From contig DATMAM010000039.1 in the NCBI GenBank assembly GCA_035559995.1, positions 166,848 through 230,847 of the forward strand: a stretch of 64,000 nucleotides of DNA, given 5' to 3'. Made by a program: the position numbers and the translations under genes. Below the pieces are notes generated by a model. That model did not search any database. It saw only the letters and a list, made by a program, of their open reading frames with translations, and was not told the origin of the DNA. Source of the stretch: DATMAM01 sp035559995 (GTDB lineage Bacteria > Desulfobacterota > Binatia > UBA9968). Positions 13,738 to 23,412 of this stretch are shown one piece after another (position 1 is the stretch's first letter; each line of letters starts with the position of its first letter).

Positions 13738-14955
13738 ATGAAGACGCAACGGATATTGCTGGCGGCGTTGTGGCTCGCGACGCTCACCACGCTGCTCGCC
13801 GTGCTGGCGGGATGCGCCGATGAGGCGCCGCCGCCCGCGCCGCCCAGGGTTACGGTCAGTCAGCCGCTCGTCCAGAAAGTCCTTGAGTGGGACGAGTACA
13901 CCGGGCGTCTTGAAGCAACCGAACAGGTCGAGGTGCGCGCGCGCGTGAGCGGGTATCTGCAGTCGATCCATTTCAACGATGGGCAGATTGTCAAGAAGGG
14001 CGATCTGCTCTTCGTGATTGATCCTCGGCCGTATCAGGCGGAGGTCGACCGGGTGCGGGCGGAGCTGGACCTTGCGCGCGCGCGGCTGGAGCTGGCGAGA
14101 AGCGATCACGCGCGAGCGCGCGCTCTTCTTCAGTTTCGCGCGATCTCGCAGGAGGAGGCCGACACGCGCGCCGCGACCGAGCGCCAAGCCGAACAATCCG
14201 TCGCGGCCGGGCTGGCGGCCGTGAAGGCGGCGATGCTCAACCTGGAATTTACCCGCGTGACCGCGCCGATCACCGGGCGCATCGGCCGGAGGCTCGTGAC
14301 CGAGGGTAACCTGATCAACGGCGGCAGCGCCCAGGCAACCTTGCTGACGACGATCGTGTCTCTCGATCCGATCTACGCCTACTTCGAGGCCGACGAGCGG
14401 TCGTATCTCAGGTACATGCGCGCGGCGCAAAACGGGAAACAGGCCGGGGCGCGCGCGAGCCGAATTCCGGTGTATCTGGCTCTCGCCGATGAAAAGGGAT
14501 TCCCGCACGCTGGCTATATCGATTTCATCGATAATCGGCTGGACGCGCGCACCGGCACGATGACGGGGCGCGCGGTGTTTTCCAATCCCAGGCTGGCGTT
14601 GACTCCGGGCCTGTTTGCGCGCGTGCGGCTGCCGGCGGCAAGCGCGCCGCGGGAGGCGCTGTTGGTGCCGGACGAGGCGATCGGGAGCGATCAGGCGCGC
14701 AAGTTTGTCTTCGTGGTGAACGGCGACAACACGGTCGAGTACCGCACGGTCGAGTTGGGCCCTTTGGTTCACGGTTTCAGGGTGATTCGGGCGGGCTTGA
14801 GGCCGGAGGACTGGCTGGTCACGAGCGGAGTCCAGCGCGCCCGGCCGGGTTTGAGGGTGAGCCCGGAAAGGCGCGCCATCTCGGTGCCGGAGAAAATCGA
14901 TTTCTTGTCGCCCGTCTCCTCCGCGAGCGCGAACGGCCATCCGGGCGCGGGATGA
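13738..14955 (+). CDS. RND efflux periplasmic adaptor (AcrA/MexA-type) lipoprotein
   Basis: 405 residues from ATG 13738; an in-frame GTG-type extension to 13708 is less likely because the ATG directly precedes a clean lipoprotein signal with LAVLAG and Cys26. Then come the membrane-fusion features: a lipoyl/barrel-sandwich half (VEVRARVSGYLQSIHFNDGQ), the alpha-helical hairpin (about 100-160), the second lipoyl half (TRVTAPITGRIGRRLVTEG) and beta-barrel domains, ending with TSGVQRARPGLRV. It bridges the inner-membrane pump and outer-membrane channel encoded next. Expression probably comes from sigma-54 promoter P4. The gap of 189 bases to the pump gene holds no recognisable feature. Confidence 0.9.
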   Translation: MKTQRILLAALWLATLTTLLAVLAGCADEAPPPAPPRVTVSQPLVQKVLEWDEYTGRLEATEQVEVRARVSGYLQSIHFNDGQIVKKGDLLFVIDPRPYQAEVDRVRAELDLARARLELARSDHARARALLQFRAISQEEADTRAATERQAEQSVAAGLAAVKAAMLNLEFTRVTAPITGRIGRRLVTEGNLINGGSAQATLLTTIVSLDPIYAYFEADERSYLRYMRAAQNGKQAGARASRIPVYLALADEKGFPHAGYIDFIDNRLDARTGTMTGRAVFSNPRLALTPGLFARVRLPAASAPREALLVPDEAIGSDQARKFVFVVNGDNTVEYRTVELGPLVHGFRVIRAGLRPEDWLVTSGVQRARPGLRVSPERRAISVPEKIDFLSPVSSASANGHPGAG

Positions 14956-15144
14956 GGAAGCACTCACCGCGGAGACCCGGAGGGTAGAGAGCTCCGGCAT
15001 AGCGCGAAGCGCGAAGGGCAAGGCGCGGAGGGGACACCATGCTCTATGCGCCACGCTCCTTGCCGGCGCTCTGCACAGCAATGGGGTCTCTGTGCGTCTG
15101 CGGTAAATATCCCTTCGGACTAGATTCGAAAGAACCACAAGTAC

Positions 15145-18100
15145 ATGAACCTCTCGCGATTTTTTGTCGATCGGCCGGTCTTCGCCACCGTACTTTCGAT
15201 CGTCATCGTCATCGTCGGCCTGATCGCGCTCGTGACGCTCCCGATCACCGAATACCCGGAGGTGGTGCCGCCCACGATCGTCGTGAGAGCGACCTATCCC
15301 GGCGCCAGTCCCGAAGTCATCGCTGAAACCGTGGCGACGCCGATCGAGCAAGAGATCAACGGCGTCGAGAACATGCTCTACATGTCGTCTCAAGCCACGA
15401 CCGACGGGCAGATGCAGCTCACGATCACGTTTGAACTGGGAACCGATCTCGATAAAGCGCAGGTGCTGGTGGAGAATCGCGTCGCGGTCGCCGAGCCGCG
15501 CCTGCCGGAAGAAGTACGGCGGATCGGCGTGGTCACGCAAAAAAGTTCGCCCGACCTTCTGATGGTGGTGCACCTGCTGTCGCCCGACAATCGCTACGAC
15601 GACATCTATATCGGGAACTACGCGCTTTTGAACGTGCGCGACGTGCTCTCCCGGATCGAGGGGGTGGGAAACGTCACGCTGTTTGGCCTGCGCGAGTACA
15701 GCATGCGCGTGTGGCTCGATCCCGAGAGGATGGCATCGCTCAATTTGACCGCCGGGGATGTGGTGCAAGCGCTGCGGGAGCAAAATATCCAGGTGGCGGC
15801 GGGCGTGATCGGTCAACCGCCTGTGCCGCGAGGAAACGCCTATCAGGTGAACGTCAACACTTTGGGCCGCCTGTTCGACGAAGAGCAGTTCGGGGACATC
15901 GTCATCAAAACCGGCGCCGACGGCCGCATCACCCGCATGCGCGACGTCGCCCGGGTGGAACTCGGCGCGCGCGATTACTCGGCCAACAGTTATCTCGATG
16001 GCAAGCCCGCTCTGGGAATCGGCGTATTCCAGCTCCCCGGGTCCAATGCGCTGGCCACGGCGACCGCGATCCGCAAGACCATGGCCGAGCTTAGCCGCCG
16101 CTTTCCGCAAGGGCTGGAGTACCGGATCATCTATGACCCGACCGTTTTTATCGGCGAATCCGTGAGTGCGGTCGTTCACACCTTGCTCGAAGCTTTCGCG
16201 CTCGTGTTCATCGTGGTCCTGCTTTTTCTCCAGGACTGGCGCGCGACCCTTCTCCCGATGATCGACGTGCCTGTGTCGCTGATCGGCACGTTCGCCGTCA
16301 TGGCGGCGCTCGGGTTCTCGCTGAACAACCTGTCGCTTTTCGGCCTGGTGCTCGCGATCGGCATCGTCGTCGACGACGCGATCGTCGTCGTCGAAAATAT
16401 TGCGCGCTGGATGGCGAAGGGGCTCGACCGCCGCGAAGCGACTTTGAAAGCGATGGAGGAAATCACCGGTCCGGTCATCGCCATTACGCTGGTGCTGAGC
16501 GCGGTCTTTATCCCGACGGCCTTTATCGGCGGCCTTAGCGGGCAATTCTACCGCCAGTTTGCGCTTACCATCGCGGCATCGACCATCATCTCGGCGATCA
16601 ATGCGCTCACGATGGCTCCGGCCCGCGCGGTCCAGCTCATTAGGCCTCATGCTCCCGGACATGAATCGGAGAACCGCGAGGCGCTCCCCCGCGCAGGCGT
16701 CGTCTTGCTGTTTGGGCTAATCGGTTACGCGTTCCTGGCGCCGCAGGTGGCGCCGTTGTTGGGCGCCTCCGAGGGAGTCCGGATGTGGGCTATCCGCACC
16801 GGCGCGTTTTTCGCTGGCGATGCCGCCGGCTGGTTTCTCAGCCCGCTCGTCAACCGGCTCCTGCTTGCGCTTTTTAGGGTATTTAATCGGCGCTTCGACG
16901 TTGCGACCAACCGGTATGGGAAAACAGTGGGAAGATTGCTCCGCCTGAGCGGAACCATGTTGCTCGTCTACGGCGGCTTGATCGGACTCACGTATCTCGG
17001 ATTCATGAGAGTGCCGGTGGGATTCATTCCTCCGCAGGACAAGGGATATCTCATTGTGAGCGTCCAGATGCCTGACGGGACTTCGCTTGAGCGCACCGAT
17101 GCCGTGATTCGAAAAGCGACGGACGCTGTCCTGCGGACGCCGGGCGTGGTTCACGCGGTGGCAATTACCGGATTCTCTGGAGCGACGCGATCCAACAGCT
17201 CGGCCGCCGGCGCCATCTTCGTCCTCCTCGACTCTTTCGACGAGCGCGTGAAAAGCGATTTGAGCGGCAAAAAAATCGCTCAAACTCTGGGCCAGCAATT
17301 TTCCGAGATCCAGGAAGCAAGCATCTTCGTCTTTCCGCCGCCTCCGGTGCAGGGCTTGGGAACTGCCGGCGGCTTCAAGCTCCAGGTCCAGGACCGCTCA
17401 GGCGCGGGTCTTTTGGCGCTGCAGGAGGCGGCGGATAAGCTCGTCGCCGCCGCGAGCCGGCAGCCGGGGCTTACCGGAGTCTTCACGCCTTTTCGCGCCA
17501 GTACACCCCAAATTTATGCGGATGTGGACCGCACCAAGGCGAAGATGCTGGACGTGCCGCTCAACGACATCTTCGAAACGCTGCAAGTGTACCTGGGCTC
17601 GATCTACGTCAACGATTTCAATCTCTTCGGCCGCACTTACCGGGTCACCGCGCAAGCCGAGGGAAACTTCCGCTCCGACGCCAGCGATATCGCCAGGCTC
17701 AAAACCCGCAGCAGGTCGGGAGAGATGGTGCCGCTCGGCTCGCTCGTTGAAGTGCGCCACACGACCGGGCCCGACCGCGTGGTGCGCTACAATATGTTTC
17801 CGTCGGCGGAAGTGAACGGCGACACGGCGCCGGGATTCAGCTCGGGCCAAGCCATCGCCACGATGGAAAGACTGGCGGCGGAAGTGCTGCCCGGCGGCTT
17901 CGGATTCGAGTGGACTGATTTGGCCTATCAGCAAATCCTTGCCGGCAACACAGCGCTTTTCGTCTTTCCGCTCTGCGTTCTTTTTGTTTTTCTGGTCCTC
18001 GCGGCGCAATACGAAAGCTGGTCCTTGCCGTTGGCGGTGATTCTGATCGTGCCCATGTGCTTGCTTTCCGCGATCGCGGGGCTCTGGCTCCGGGGCATGG

Positions 18101-19872
18101 ACAACAACGTTCTCACGCAAATAGGCTTTGTCGTTCTCGTCGGGCTCGCGAGCAAGAACGCGATCTTGATCGTCGAGTTTGCCAGGTCGCAGCAGCAAGC
18201 CGGCCAAGACCGCTTCGCGGCCGCCGTCGAGGCGTGCCGGCTCAGGCTAAGACCTATTCTGATGACCTCGCTCGCTTTCATCCTGGGCGTGCTCCCGCTC
18301 GTTATCGCGGAAGGCGCCGGCGCCGAGATGCGCCGTTCGCTCGGGACCGCGGTTTTTGCCGGGATGTTGGGCGTGACGTTTTTCGGCCTTTTCTTGACCC
18401 CCGTTTTTTACGTCGTGATTCAGAGCCTGATCGAGCGGCACAGAGAGAAAAAGATAAGCGCGCGCGCTCTGGCTAGCGGAGCCAAAACAGTGGGAATGCT
18501 GCTTCTACTCCTGATTCCGCTCGCGGGCTGCACGGTGGGGCCGAACTATAAAGAGCCCATACCCGCTGCGCCAATTAGTTTTGCCAATCAGGACCAGTCT
18601 GGCTTTTCCACGCTGGAGCCGGAACGGAATTGGTGGAAGGAGTTTAACGATGAGACGCTGAACCGGCTAATCGAGCTTGCCCTTGCCGGCAACCACGACC
18701 TCAGGATTGCGGCAGCGCGGCTGCGCGAAGCGCGGGCGCTTCGCTTCGAGACCCAGTTAGACCAATTCCCCGTTGTGACCGCGAGCGGCGCATACACGCG
18801 CGAGCGGCCGAGCAAAGCGGCGGGCCCGCCGACCGGAGATCGCGATATCGATCTCGTCAGCCTGGGCTTTGACGCGACCTGGGAGCTTGACTTCTTCGGG
18901 CGCGTGCGGCGCTCCGTCGAGGCGCGAACCGCGGAAGTGGAGGCGGCGGAAGCGGGCTACCGCGATGCCATGGTGAGCCTGCTGGCGGAAGTTGCGCGCA
19001 ATTACATCGAGCTTCGCGGCGCGCAAAACCAGCTCGAAGTCGCGCGCCGCAACGCGGAGAACCAGAGCGAGACGCTCAATTTAACCCTCGCGGTTTTGCA
19101 GGGTGGCCGCGGCACCGAGCTCGATACCTCGCGCGCGCAGGCGCAGCTCAACGCCACGCTCGCCACGATTCCGCCGCTGGAAACCGCGATCAAGGCCGCC
19201 GCTTACCGGCTTGCGGTGCTGACCGGTCAACAGCCGGTGACGTTCGAGCAAGAGCTGTTGAAGCCCGTCGCTCTGCCCGAGGTGCCGCAGATCGTCTCGA
19301 TCGGGCGGCCGGAAGATTTGCTCCGCCGGCGGCCGGACATCCGCGTCGCCGAGCGCAATCTTGCGGCCGCGACGGCGGCGATCGGCGTCGCCACCGCGGA
19401 TCTCTTTCCTCGCGTCACGTTCGTCGGGAGCATCGGTTTGGAGGCGGCGTCTTTCGCCCGATTGGGCAACGGCGGCAGCGACACTTACTTTTTCGGCCCG
19501 AGGATTGTTTGGGCCGCCTTCGATCTCGGGCGAGTGCGGGCGCGCATCCGCCAGGCCGGGGCGCAGGCCGAGGCGGCGCTTGCGGAGTACGAAAAGAGGG
19601 TGCTGGTCGCGCTGGAAGAGACCGAGGACGCGCTGGTCAATTTCGGGCGCCAGAAGATCCGGCTCGATTATCTGCGCGCGGCGGCGCAGGCGAGCGAGAA
19701 GGCCGCGGCGTTGGCCCACCTCCGCTATCAATACGGGGTTGCGGATTTCCTAACCGTGCTCGACGCCGAGCGCACTTTGCTGCAGGCGCAAGATCAGCTG
19801 GCCCAGAGTCAGACGAGCGCCGCGACGGCGCTCGTCGCGGTCTACAAGGCCTTGGGAGGAGGGTGGCGGTAG
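15145..19872 (+). CDS. RND pump fused in frame to an OprM-type outer-membrane factor
   Basis: One frame of 1575 codons. Residues 1 to about 1105 are a complete HAE1-type RND transporter: TM1 VFATVLSIVIVIVGLIAL, the proton-relay pair in GIVVDDAIVVVENI, and the TM10 lysine in LVGLASKNAILIVEFA. A stretch near 500-580 adds extra hydrophobic segments compared with AcrB. Residues 1118-1575 are a complete OprM/NodT-type channel with its own lipoprotein signal (MLLLLLIPLAG, Cys1129; ATG 18496) and LLRRRPDIRVAERNLAAATA. No stop separates them. The pump C-terminus is cytoplasmic, so the internal signal could serve as TM13 and be cut by signal peptidase II, or the channel could start separately at 18496. 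Drug, metabolite or metal export is inferred. Confidence 0.88.
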   Translation: MNLSRFFVDRPVFATVLSIVIVIVGLIALVTLPITEYPEVVPPTIVVRATYPGASPEVIAETVATPIEQEINGVENMLYMSSQATTDGQMQLTITFELGTDLDKAQVLVENRVAVAEPRLPEEVRRIGVVTQKSSPDLLMVVHLLSPDNRYDDIYIGNYALLNVRDVLSRIEGVGNVTLFGLREYSMRVWLDPERMASLNLTAGDVVQALREQNIQVAAGVIGQPPVPRGNAYQVNVNTLGRLFDEEQFGDIVIKTGADGRITRMRDVARVELGARDYSANSYLDGKPALGIGVFQLPGSNALATATAIRKTMAELSRRFPQGLEYRIIYDPTVFIGESVSAVVHTLLEAFALVFIVVLLFLQDWRATLLPMIDVPVSLIGTFAVMAALGFSLNNLSLFGLVLAIGIVVDDAIVVVENIARWMAKGLDRREATLKAMEEITGPVIAITLVLSAVFIPTAFIGGLSGQFYRQFALTIAASTIISAINALTMAPARAVQLIRPHAPGHESENREALPRAGVVLLFGLIGYAFLAPQVAPLLGASEGVRMWAIRTGAFFAGDAAGWFLSPLVNRLLLALFRVFNRRFDVATNRYGKTVGRLLRLSGTMLLVYGGLIGLTYLGFMRVPVGFIPPQDKGYLIVSVQMPDGTSLERTDAVIRKATDAVLRTPGVVHAVAITGFSGATRSNSSAAGAIFVLLDSFDERVKSDLSGKKIAQTLGQQFSEIQEASIFVFPPPPVQGLGTAGGFKLQVQDRSGAGLLALQEAADKLVAAASRQPGLTGVFTPFRASTPQIYADVDRTKAKMLDVPLNDIFETLQVYLGSIYVNDFNLFGRTYRVTAQAEGNFRSDASDIARLKTRSRSGEMVPLGSLVEVRHTTGPDRVVRYNMFPSAEVNGDTAPGFSSGQAIATMERLAAEVLPGGFGFEWTDLAYQQILAGNTALFVFPLCVLFVFLVLAAQYESWSLPLAVILIVPMCLLSAIAGLWLRGMDNNVLTQIGFVVLVGLASKNAILIVEFARSQQQAGQDRFAAAVEACRLRLRPILMTSLAFILGVLPLVIAEGAGAEMRRSLGTAVFAGMLGVTFFGLFLTPVFYVVIQSLIERHREKKISARALASGAKTVGMLLLLLIPLAGCTVGPNYKEPIPAAPISFANQDQSGFSTLEPERNWWKEFNDETLNRLIELALAGNHDLRIAAARLREARALRFETQLDQFPVVTASGAYTRERPSKAAGPPTGDRDIDLVSLGFDATWELDFFGRVRRSVEARTAEVEAAEAGYRDAMVSLLAEVARNYIELRGAQNQLEVARRNAENQSETLNLTLAVLQGGRGTELDTSRAQAQLNATLATIPPLETAIKAAAYRLAVLTGQQPVTFEQELLKPVALPEVPQIVSIGRPEDLLRRRPDIRVAERNLAAATAAIGVATADLFPRVTFVGSIGLEAASFARLGNGGSDTYFFGPRIVWAAFDLGRVRARIRQAGAQAEAALAEYEKRVLVALEETEDALVNFGRQKIRLDYLRAAAQASEKAAALAHLRYQYGVADFLTVLDAERTLLQAQDQLAQSQTSAATALVAVYKALGGGWR

Positions 19873-20289
19873 CGCCGCCGCTTTCCGGCCGCGGGTCTCG
19901 ACGCTTCGGGTTCGAGTTTGCCTTCGGGCTCGCGCGACGCCTGAAGAGCTATGGCGTCGGTCGTTTGTCTCTCCTTTGGGCCGGGGTTGTCTTGCCGCCA
20001 AACGGAGATTGCCGCGGAGGATTGAGCGGCGCCTTGCGCGCTTGCCTCAGGCGCGCGATTCTTTTGCGCTCGCCGTATTTGCCAAAGCGACCGCCGCGCA
20101 TCAAATAAAAACTTAAAGTTTGGCGCGAGAAAGTCAAATGCCTGTCCGAGAGCCGGCTGCCTTGCTCGGAGGTTAGGTTTGGCGCAATATCTCAAGTGAT
20201 GGATTATTTCGCTGAAATCGCCGCTGAAAGCGGGGCCGCCAAAACCCAACACTCGGCCGGCTTTCGCGCGACGCGAAGACTTCTGATAG

Positions 20290-20622
20290 GAAATCGCGCG
20301 TGAAGGAAAACGGCTTCACAGGTAAGCAGCGGTTCGGTCCCCGACTGGCGACACTCGCGCCCCAGTCGTGATATCGGTCGCTGCGGTTCGCGAAGGCAAC
20401 CGGGGAGCCAGTATCGGCGATGCCCTTCGCGAGCTGGAGAGATCTTTCGGACCGCGCACGGTTCCAGCCAGGCGCATGAAGGCTCGAGCGCCGTCAGCCG
20501 CCCGCGCTTTCTCCAGCGGGTCGCGCACGAGTTTTCCTTGCGAGCCCCCGGTTTTGGCCGCGGTCGTTTCCAACCGCTCGGCGACCTCCTTGCTGAGACG
20601 AAGGTAAGTGTGTCTGACGCAT
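20290..20622 (-). pseudogene. decayed VapBC-like toxin-antitoxin remnant
   Basis: Read on the minus strand, one frame gives TYLRLSKEVAERLETTAAKT, then LVRDPLEKA, RAFMRLAGTVRGPKDLSSSR, a ribbon-helix-helix antitoxin without a start codon. A frame change directly follows: IADTGSPVAFANRSDRYHDW is the N-terminus of a PIN-domain VapC toxin with its first acidic residue, and another frame change leads to EPLLTCEAVF, a typical later PIN segment. Multiple frameshifts mean that both genes are dead. The rest of the 19,873-20,778 gap (about 900 bases) holds nothing else I can support. Confidence 0.6.
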
Positions 20623-20778
20623 TCGACAGAACTGTAATCCACGAGACCGTTTACTATAAGCCGAGTGACGCCGTGAAACTGTGGTCTCGCTCGGAGATCG
20701 TTTGACAGCTCCGCAACGGGGCTGTAAACGACGGTAAGAATCATCGGGCGGTGCAGAGTAAGAAAGGAGACGGTCGCG

Positions 20779-21861
20779 ATGAAAAGCCTCAAGGAAGCAG
20801 CGGCGTTGTCGGAGAAAAGCCCGTACGAGATTTGGCAGGAATGGGAAGCTATCCCGGTCTACAAGGGATTTATTGTCGATAACCTGCTCGATCTCGCGCT
20901 CGGAGATTGGGAACGAACGGGCGGAAGGGCGGCCTTCGTGAATCTCGACGGCGCCGGCGGCACGTGCGACACCGTCGTGCAGGAAATCCCGCCGGGCGGG
21001 GAGCTCAAGCCCCAGCGGCACCTGCTCGAGCAGATCATCTTTATCCTCAAAGGGCAGGGGGCGACCACCATCTGGAACGAGGGCGGAAAGAAACACACGC
21101 TCGAGTGGCAGACGGGAAGCCTTTTCTCGCCGCCGCTCAACGCCTGGTACCAGCACTTCAACGTCAACGGCAAAGAGCCGGCCCGCATGGTCTGCCTCAC
21201 GGACGCGCCGGTCGTGATCAACCGCTATCGCAACCTCGATTTCATCTTCAACAACCCATTCGTTTTCAGCGATCGTTATCGCGGTAGCGGCGACGAGTGG
21301 TCGGCGGAAGGCCGCTACCTGGAAGGGATCAAGCGGAGCCGCGCCTGGGAATCGAACTTCATCGCGGATCTCTGGGCGTTCGAGCCCAAGGAATACAAGG
21401 AGAGGGGCGGCGACAACCGTACGACGCTCTTTCACTTCCTGGATAACACGATGAGCGCGCATCTTTCCGAGTTTCCTCCCGGCAAATACAAAAAGGCGCA
21501 CCGCCACGGAGCGGGGGCGCACATCGTCGTGCTCACGGGGCGCGGCTACTCGATCTTGTGGGAGCAGGACAAGTACGCCGAGCGAAAACGCGTCGAGTGG
21601 GGGCCGATGAGCATGTTCGTGCCGCCGATCCAATGGTGGCACCAGCACTTCAATCCCGGAGCCGAGCCGGCGCGCTATCTCGCGCTCAAGCCGTGGGGCT
21701 TCAAGTTCAAAGTCGAGGATCTAAAAGATACCGGCGAAGACTGGCGGAAAGGCGGAGCGCAGCTCGAATACGACGATCAGCCCGAAGACATTCACCCGCT
21801 CTTCGTTGAGGAGTGCCGCAAGCGCGGCGCCCGGCCGGACATGCCGATGTTCGGCACCTAG
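20779..21861 (+). CDS. bicupin-domain protein
   Basis: 360 residues with GAAAGGAG before ATG 20779. Two cupin barrels are visible. The first (about 65-145) has KPQRHLLEQIIFILKGQG, with one His and one Glu of the usual metal set; the second (about 225-310) has KAHRHGAGAHIVVLTGRG with H-x-H-x4-H, then PIQWWHQHFNP supplying a further His. This architecture is shared by gentisate-type dioxygenases, oxalate decarboxylase-like and other bicupins; the second barrel looks better equipped for a metal ion. No signal peptide. The downstream aldehyde dehydrogenase and crotonase genes run convergently, so a common pathway is possible but not shown. Confidence 0.75.
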   Translation: MKSLKEAAALSEKSPYEIWQEWEAIPVYKGFIVDNLLDLALGDWERTGGRAAFVNLDGAGGTCDTVVQEIPPGGELKPQRHLLEQIIFILKGQGATTIWNEGGKKHTLEWQTGSLFSPPLNAWYQHFNVNGKEPARMVCLTDAPVVINRYRNLDFIFNNPFVFSDRYRGSGDEWSAEGRYLEGIKRSRAWESNFIADLWAFEPKEYKERGGDNRTTLFHFLDNTMSAHLSEFPPGKYKKAHRHGAGAHIVVLTGRGYSILWEQDKYAERKRVEWGPMSMFVPPIQWWHQHFNPGAEPARYLALKPWGFKFKVEDLKDTGEDWRKGGAQLEYDDQPEDIHPLFVEECRKRGARPDMPMFGT

Positions 21862-21909
21862 AGCGCGCGGCTCATTCTTTACCGCCGGGCGGCGACGCCC
21901 GCCGCCTCT

Positions 21910-23373
21910 TCAGACGTTCACGACGACCACGCCTTTGGGCTCAAGGTAATAGTCGAGCGCTTCGGGGCCGTGCTCGCGGCCGACGCCGCTTGCCTTCACG
22001 CCGCCGAACGGTAGCTCGTCGTAGCCGTAGTGCAGCGAGTTGACCCAGACGTTTCCAGCCTGGAGCTTTTCGATCGCCTTGTTCGCGTGGATGAGATTGC
22101 GAGTCCAGATCGAAGAGCCGAGGCCGTAGATGGAGCTGTTGGCTCTTTCAATCGCCTCGTCGAGCGTCTTGAACGTGAAGACGGGCAGCACCGGGCCGAA
22201 AGTCTCCTCGACGCTCACCTTGGCGTCGTCGGGAACATTGGTGAGCAGCGTCGGGAGGTAGAAAAACCCTTTGTCCATATCGCCGCCTTTCGGCCGCTCC
22301 GCGCCGAAGACAACCTTGGCGCCGCGCGCTTTGGCGTCCTCGACTTGCTCCTCGATTTCCTTGCGTTGCGCTTCGAGATGGATCGGCCCCATGCGCGTCT
22401 CTTTGTTCATGCCGTTGCCGACCGTTTTCTTTTTCAGGATCTCGGCCAGGTTGCCGATGAACGACTCGGCGATCGACTCCTGGAGGAACAGACGCTTGAC
22501 GCCGAGACACATCTGGCCGCAGTTAAAGAAGCGGCCGACATCGGCCATTTTGACGGCAACGTCGAGATTGGCGTCTTCCATGACGATCATCGGGTCGCTG
22601 CCGCCGAGCTCGAGCGTGATGCGCTTGATCTCCCGCCCCGCGGTTTCCATCACGTGCCTGCCGACCGCCGTCGAGCCGGTAAACGCGATGCGGCGGATGC
22701 GCGGGTTTCGCAGGATCTCCTCTCCCACCGTGCTGCCCGGGCCGGTGACGACGTTCACGGCGCCCTTGGGAAGCGTCTTCTGCTGCTTGCCTTCGCCGTA
22801 GGTCGCCTGCTGGATGAGCTCGACCGTGCGCAGGGTGGCCAGCGGCGTCGTCGTCGCCGGCTTGATGATGATGGTGTTGCCGGCCGCAAGCGCCGGACCC
22901 AATTTGGTGCCCATCAACGTCAGCGGAAAATTCCACGGCACGATGCCCGCGCACACCCCGATCGGCTGGCGAATGACCATCCCGTAGGCGCCTTTCTGCG
23001 GCAGCGGAACGTGGGCGCCGCGCACTTTGGAGGCAAGCCCGGCGTAGAACTCGAGCCCGTGCAGCAGGTGGTGGATCTCCAGACCCGCCTCGAAAAGAGT
23101 TTTCCCCTGCTCCTTGGTCAGAAGCTGAGCGATCTCGCCGCTATGCTGTTTGATCAGCTCGCACGCGTTCATGAGCATCTTGCCCCGGTCCTCGGGCGTG
23201 GTATCGGCCCACTCCTTGAGAGCCGTCTCGGCAGCGCCGATCGCCTGCTCGACGTCCTTCGCCGTTCCCTTGGGGACGCGATCGACCACCTCGCCGGTCG
23301 CCGGATTTCTGATTTCATAGGTCTCCCCGCTTACCGAATCCACCAGCTCGCCGCCAATTAACATCTTCGCCAT
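21910..23373 (-). CDS. NAD(P)-dependent aldehyde dehydrogenase family protein
   Basis: 487 residues, the usual length. PWNFPLTLMGTKLGPALAAG and IIKPATTTPL are the cofactor-binding signature, FTGSTAVGRHVMETAG the nucleotide loop, ELGGSDPMIV carries the general base Glu (about 256) and FFNCGQMCLGVKRLF the catalytic Cys (about 290). The enzyme oxidises an aldehyde to an acid. The subgroup looks nearest to succinate-semialdehyde or lactaldehyde-type dehydrogenases, but by eye the substrate is open. It lies 39 bases downstream of the crotonase gene on the same strand, so the two probably form an operon from the promoter at 24235-24263. Confidence 0.9.
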   Translation of the reverse strand: MAKMLIGGELVDSVSGETYEIRNPATGEVVDRVPKGTAKDVEQAIGAAETALKEWADTTPEDRGKMLMNACELIKQHSGEIAQLLTKEQGKTLFEAGLEIHHLLHGLEFYAGLASKVRGAHVPLPQKGAYGMVIRQPIGVCAGIVPWNFPLTLMGTKLGPALAAGNTIIIKPATTTPLATLRTVELIQQATYGEGKQQKTLPKGAVNVVTGPGSTVGEEILRNPRIRRIAFTGSTAVGRHVMETAGREIKRITLELGGSDPMIVMEDANLDVAVKMADVGRFFNCGQMCLGVKRLFLQESIAESFIGNLAEILKKKTVGNGMNKETRMGPIHLEAQRKEIEEQVEDAKARGAKVVFGAERPKGGDMDKGFFYLPTLLTNVPDDAKVSVEETFGPVLPVFTFKTLDEAIERANSSIYGLGSSIWTRNLIHANKAIEKLQAGNVWVNSLHYGYDELPFGGVKASGVGREHGPEALDYYLEPKGVVVVNV

Positions 23374-23412
23374 TTGCCAGACCTCCGTAGTTGATGCGCT
23401 GTCGTGCTCGGA

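Noticed and set aside
13540..16662. 1040-codon open frame on the minus strand over the efflux genes
   Set aside because: It is antisense to the adaptor and RND pump, is rich in Arg/His/Asp as expected for a GC-rich shadow frame, and has no domain.
19842..20252. 136-codon minus-strand frame after the efflux gene
   Set aside because: No ribosome-binding site; its composition changes along its length, and it runs into the decayed PIN-domain region.
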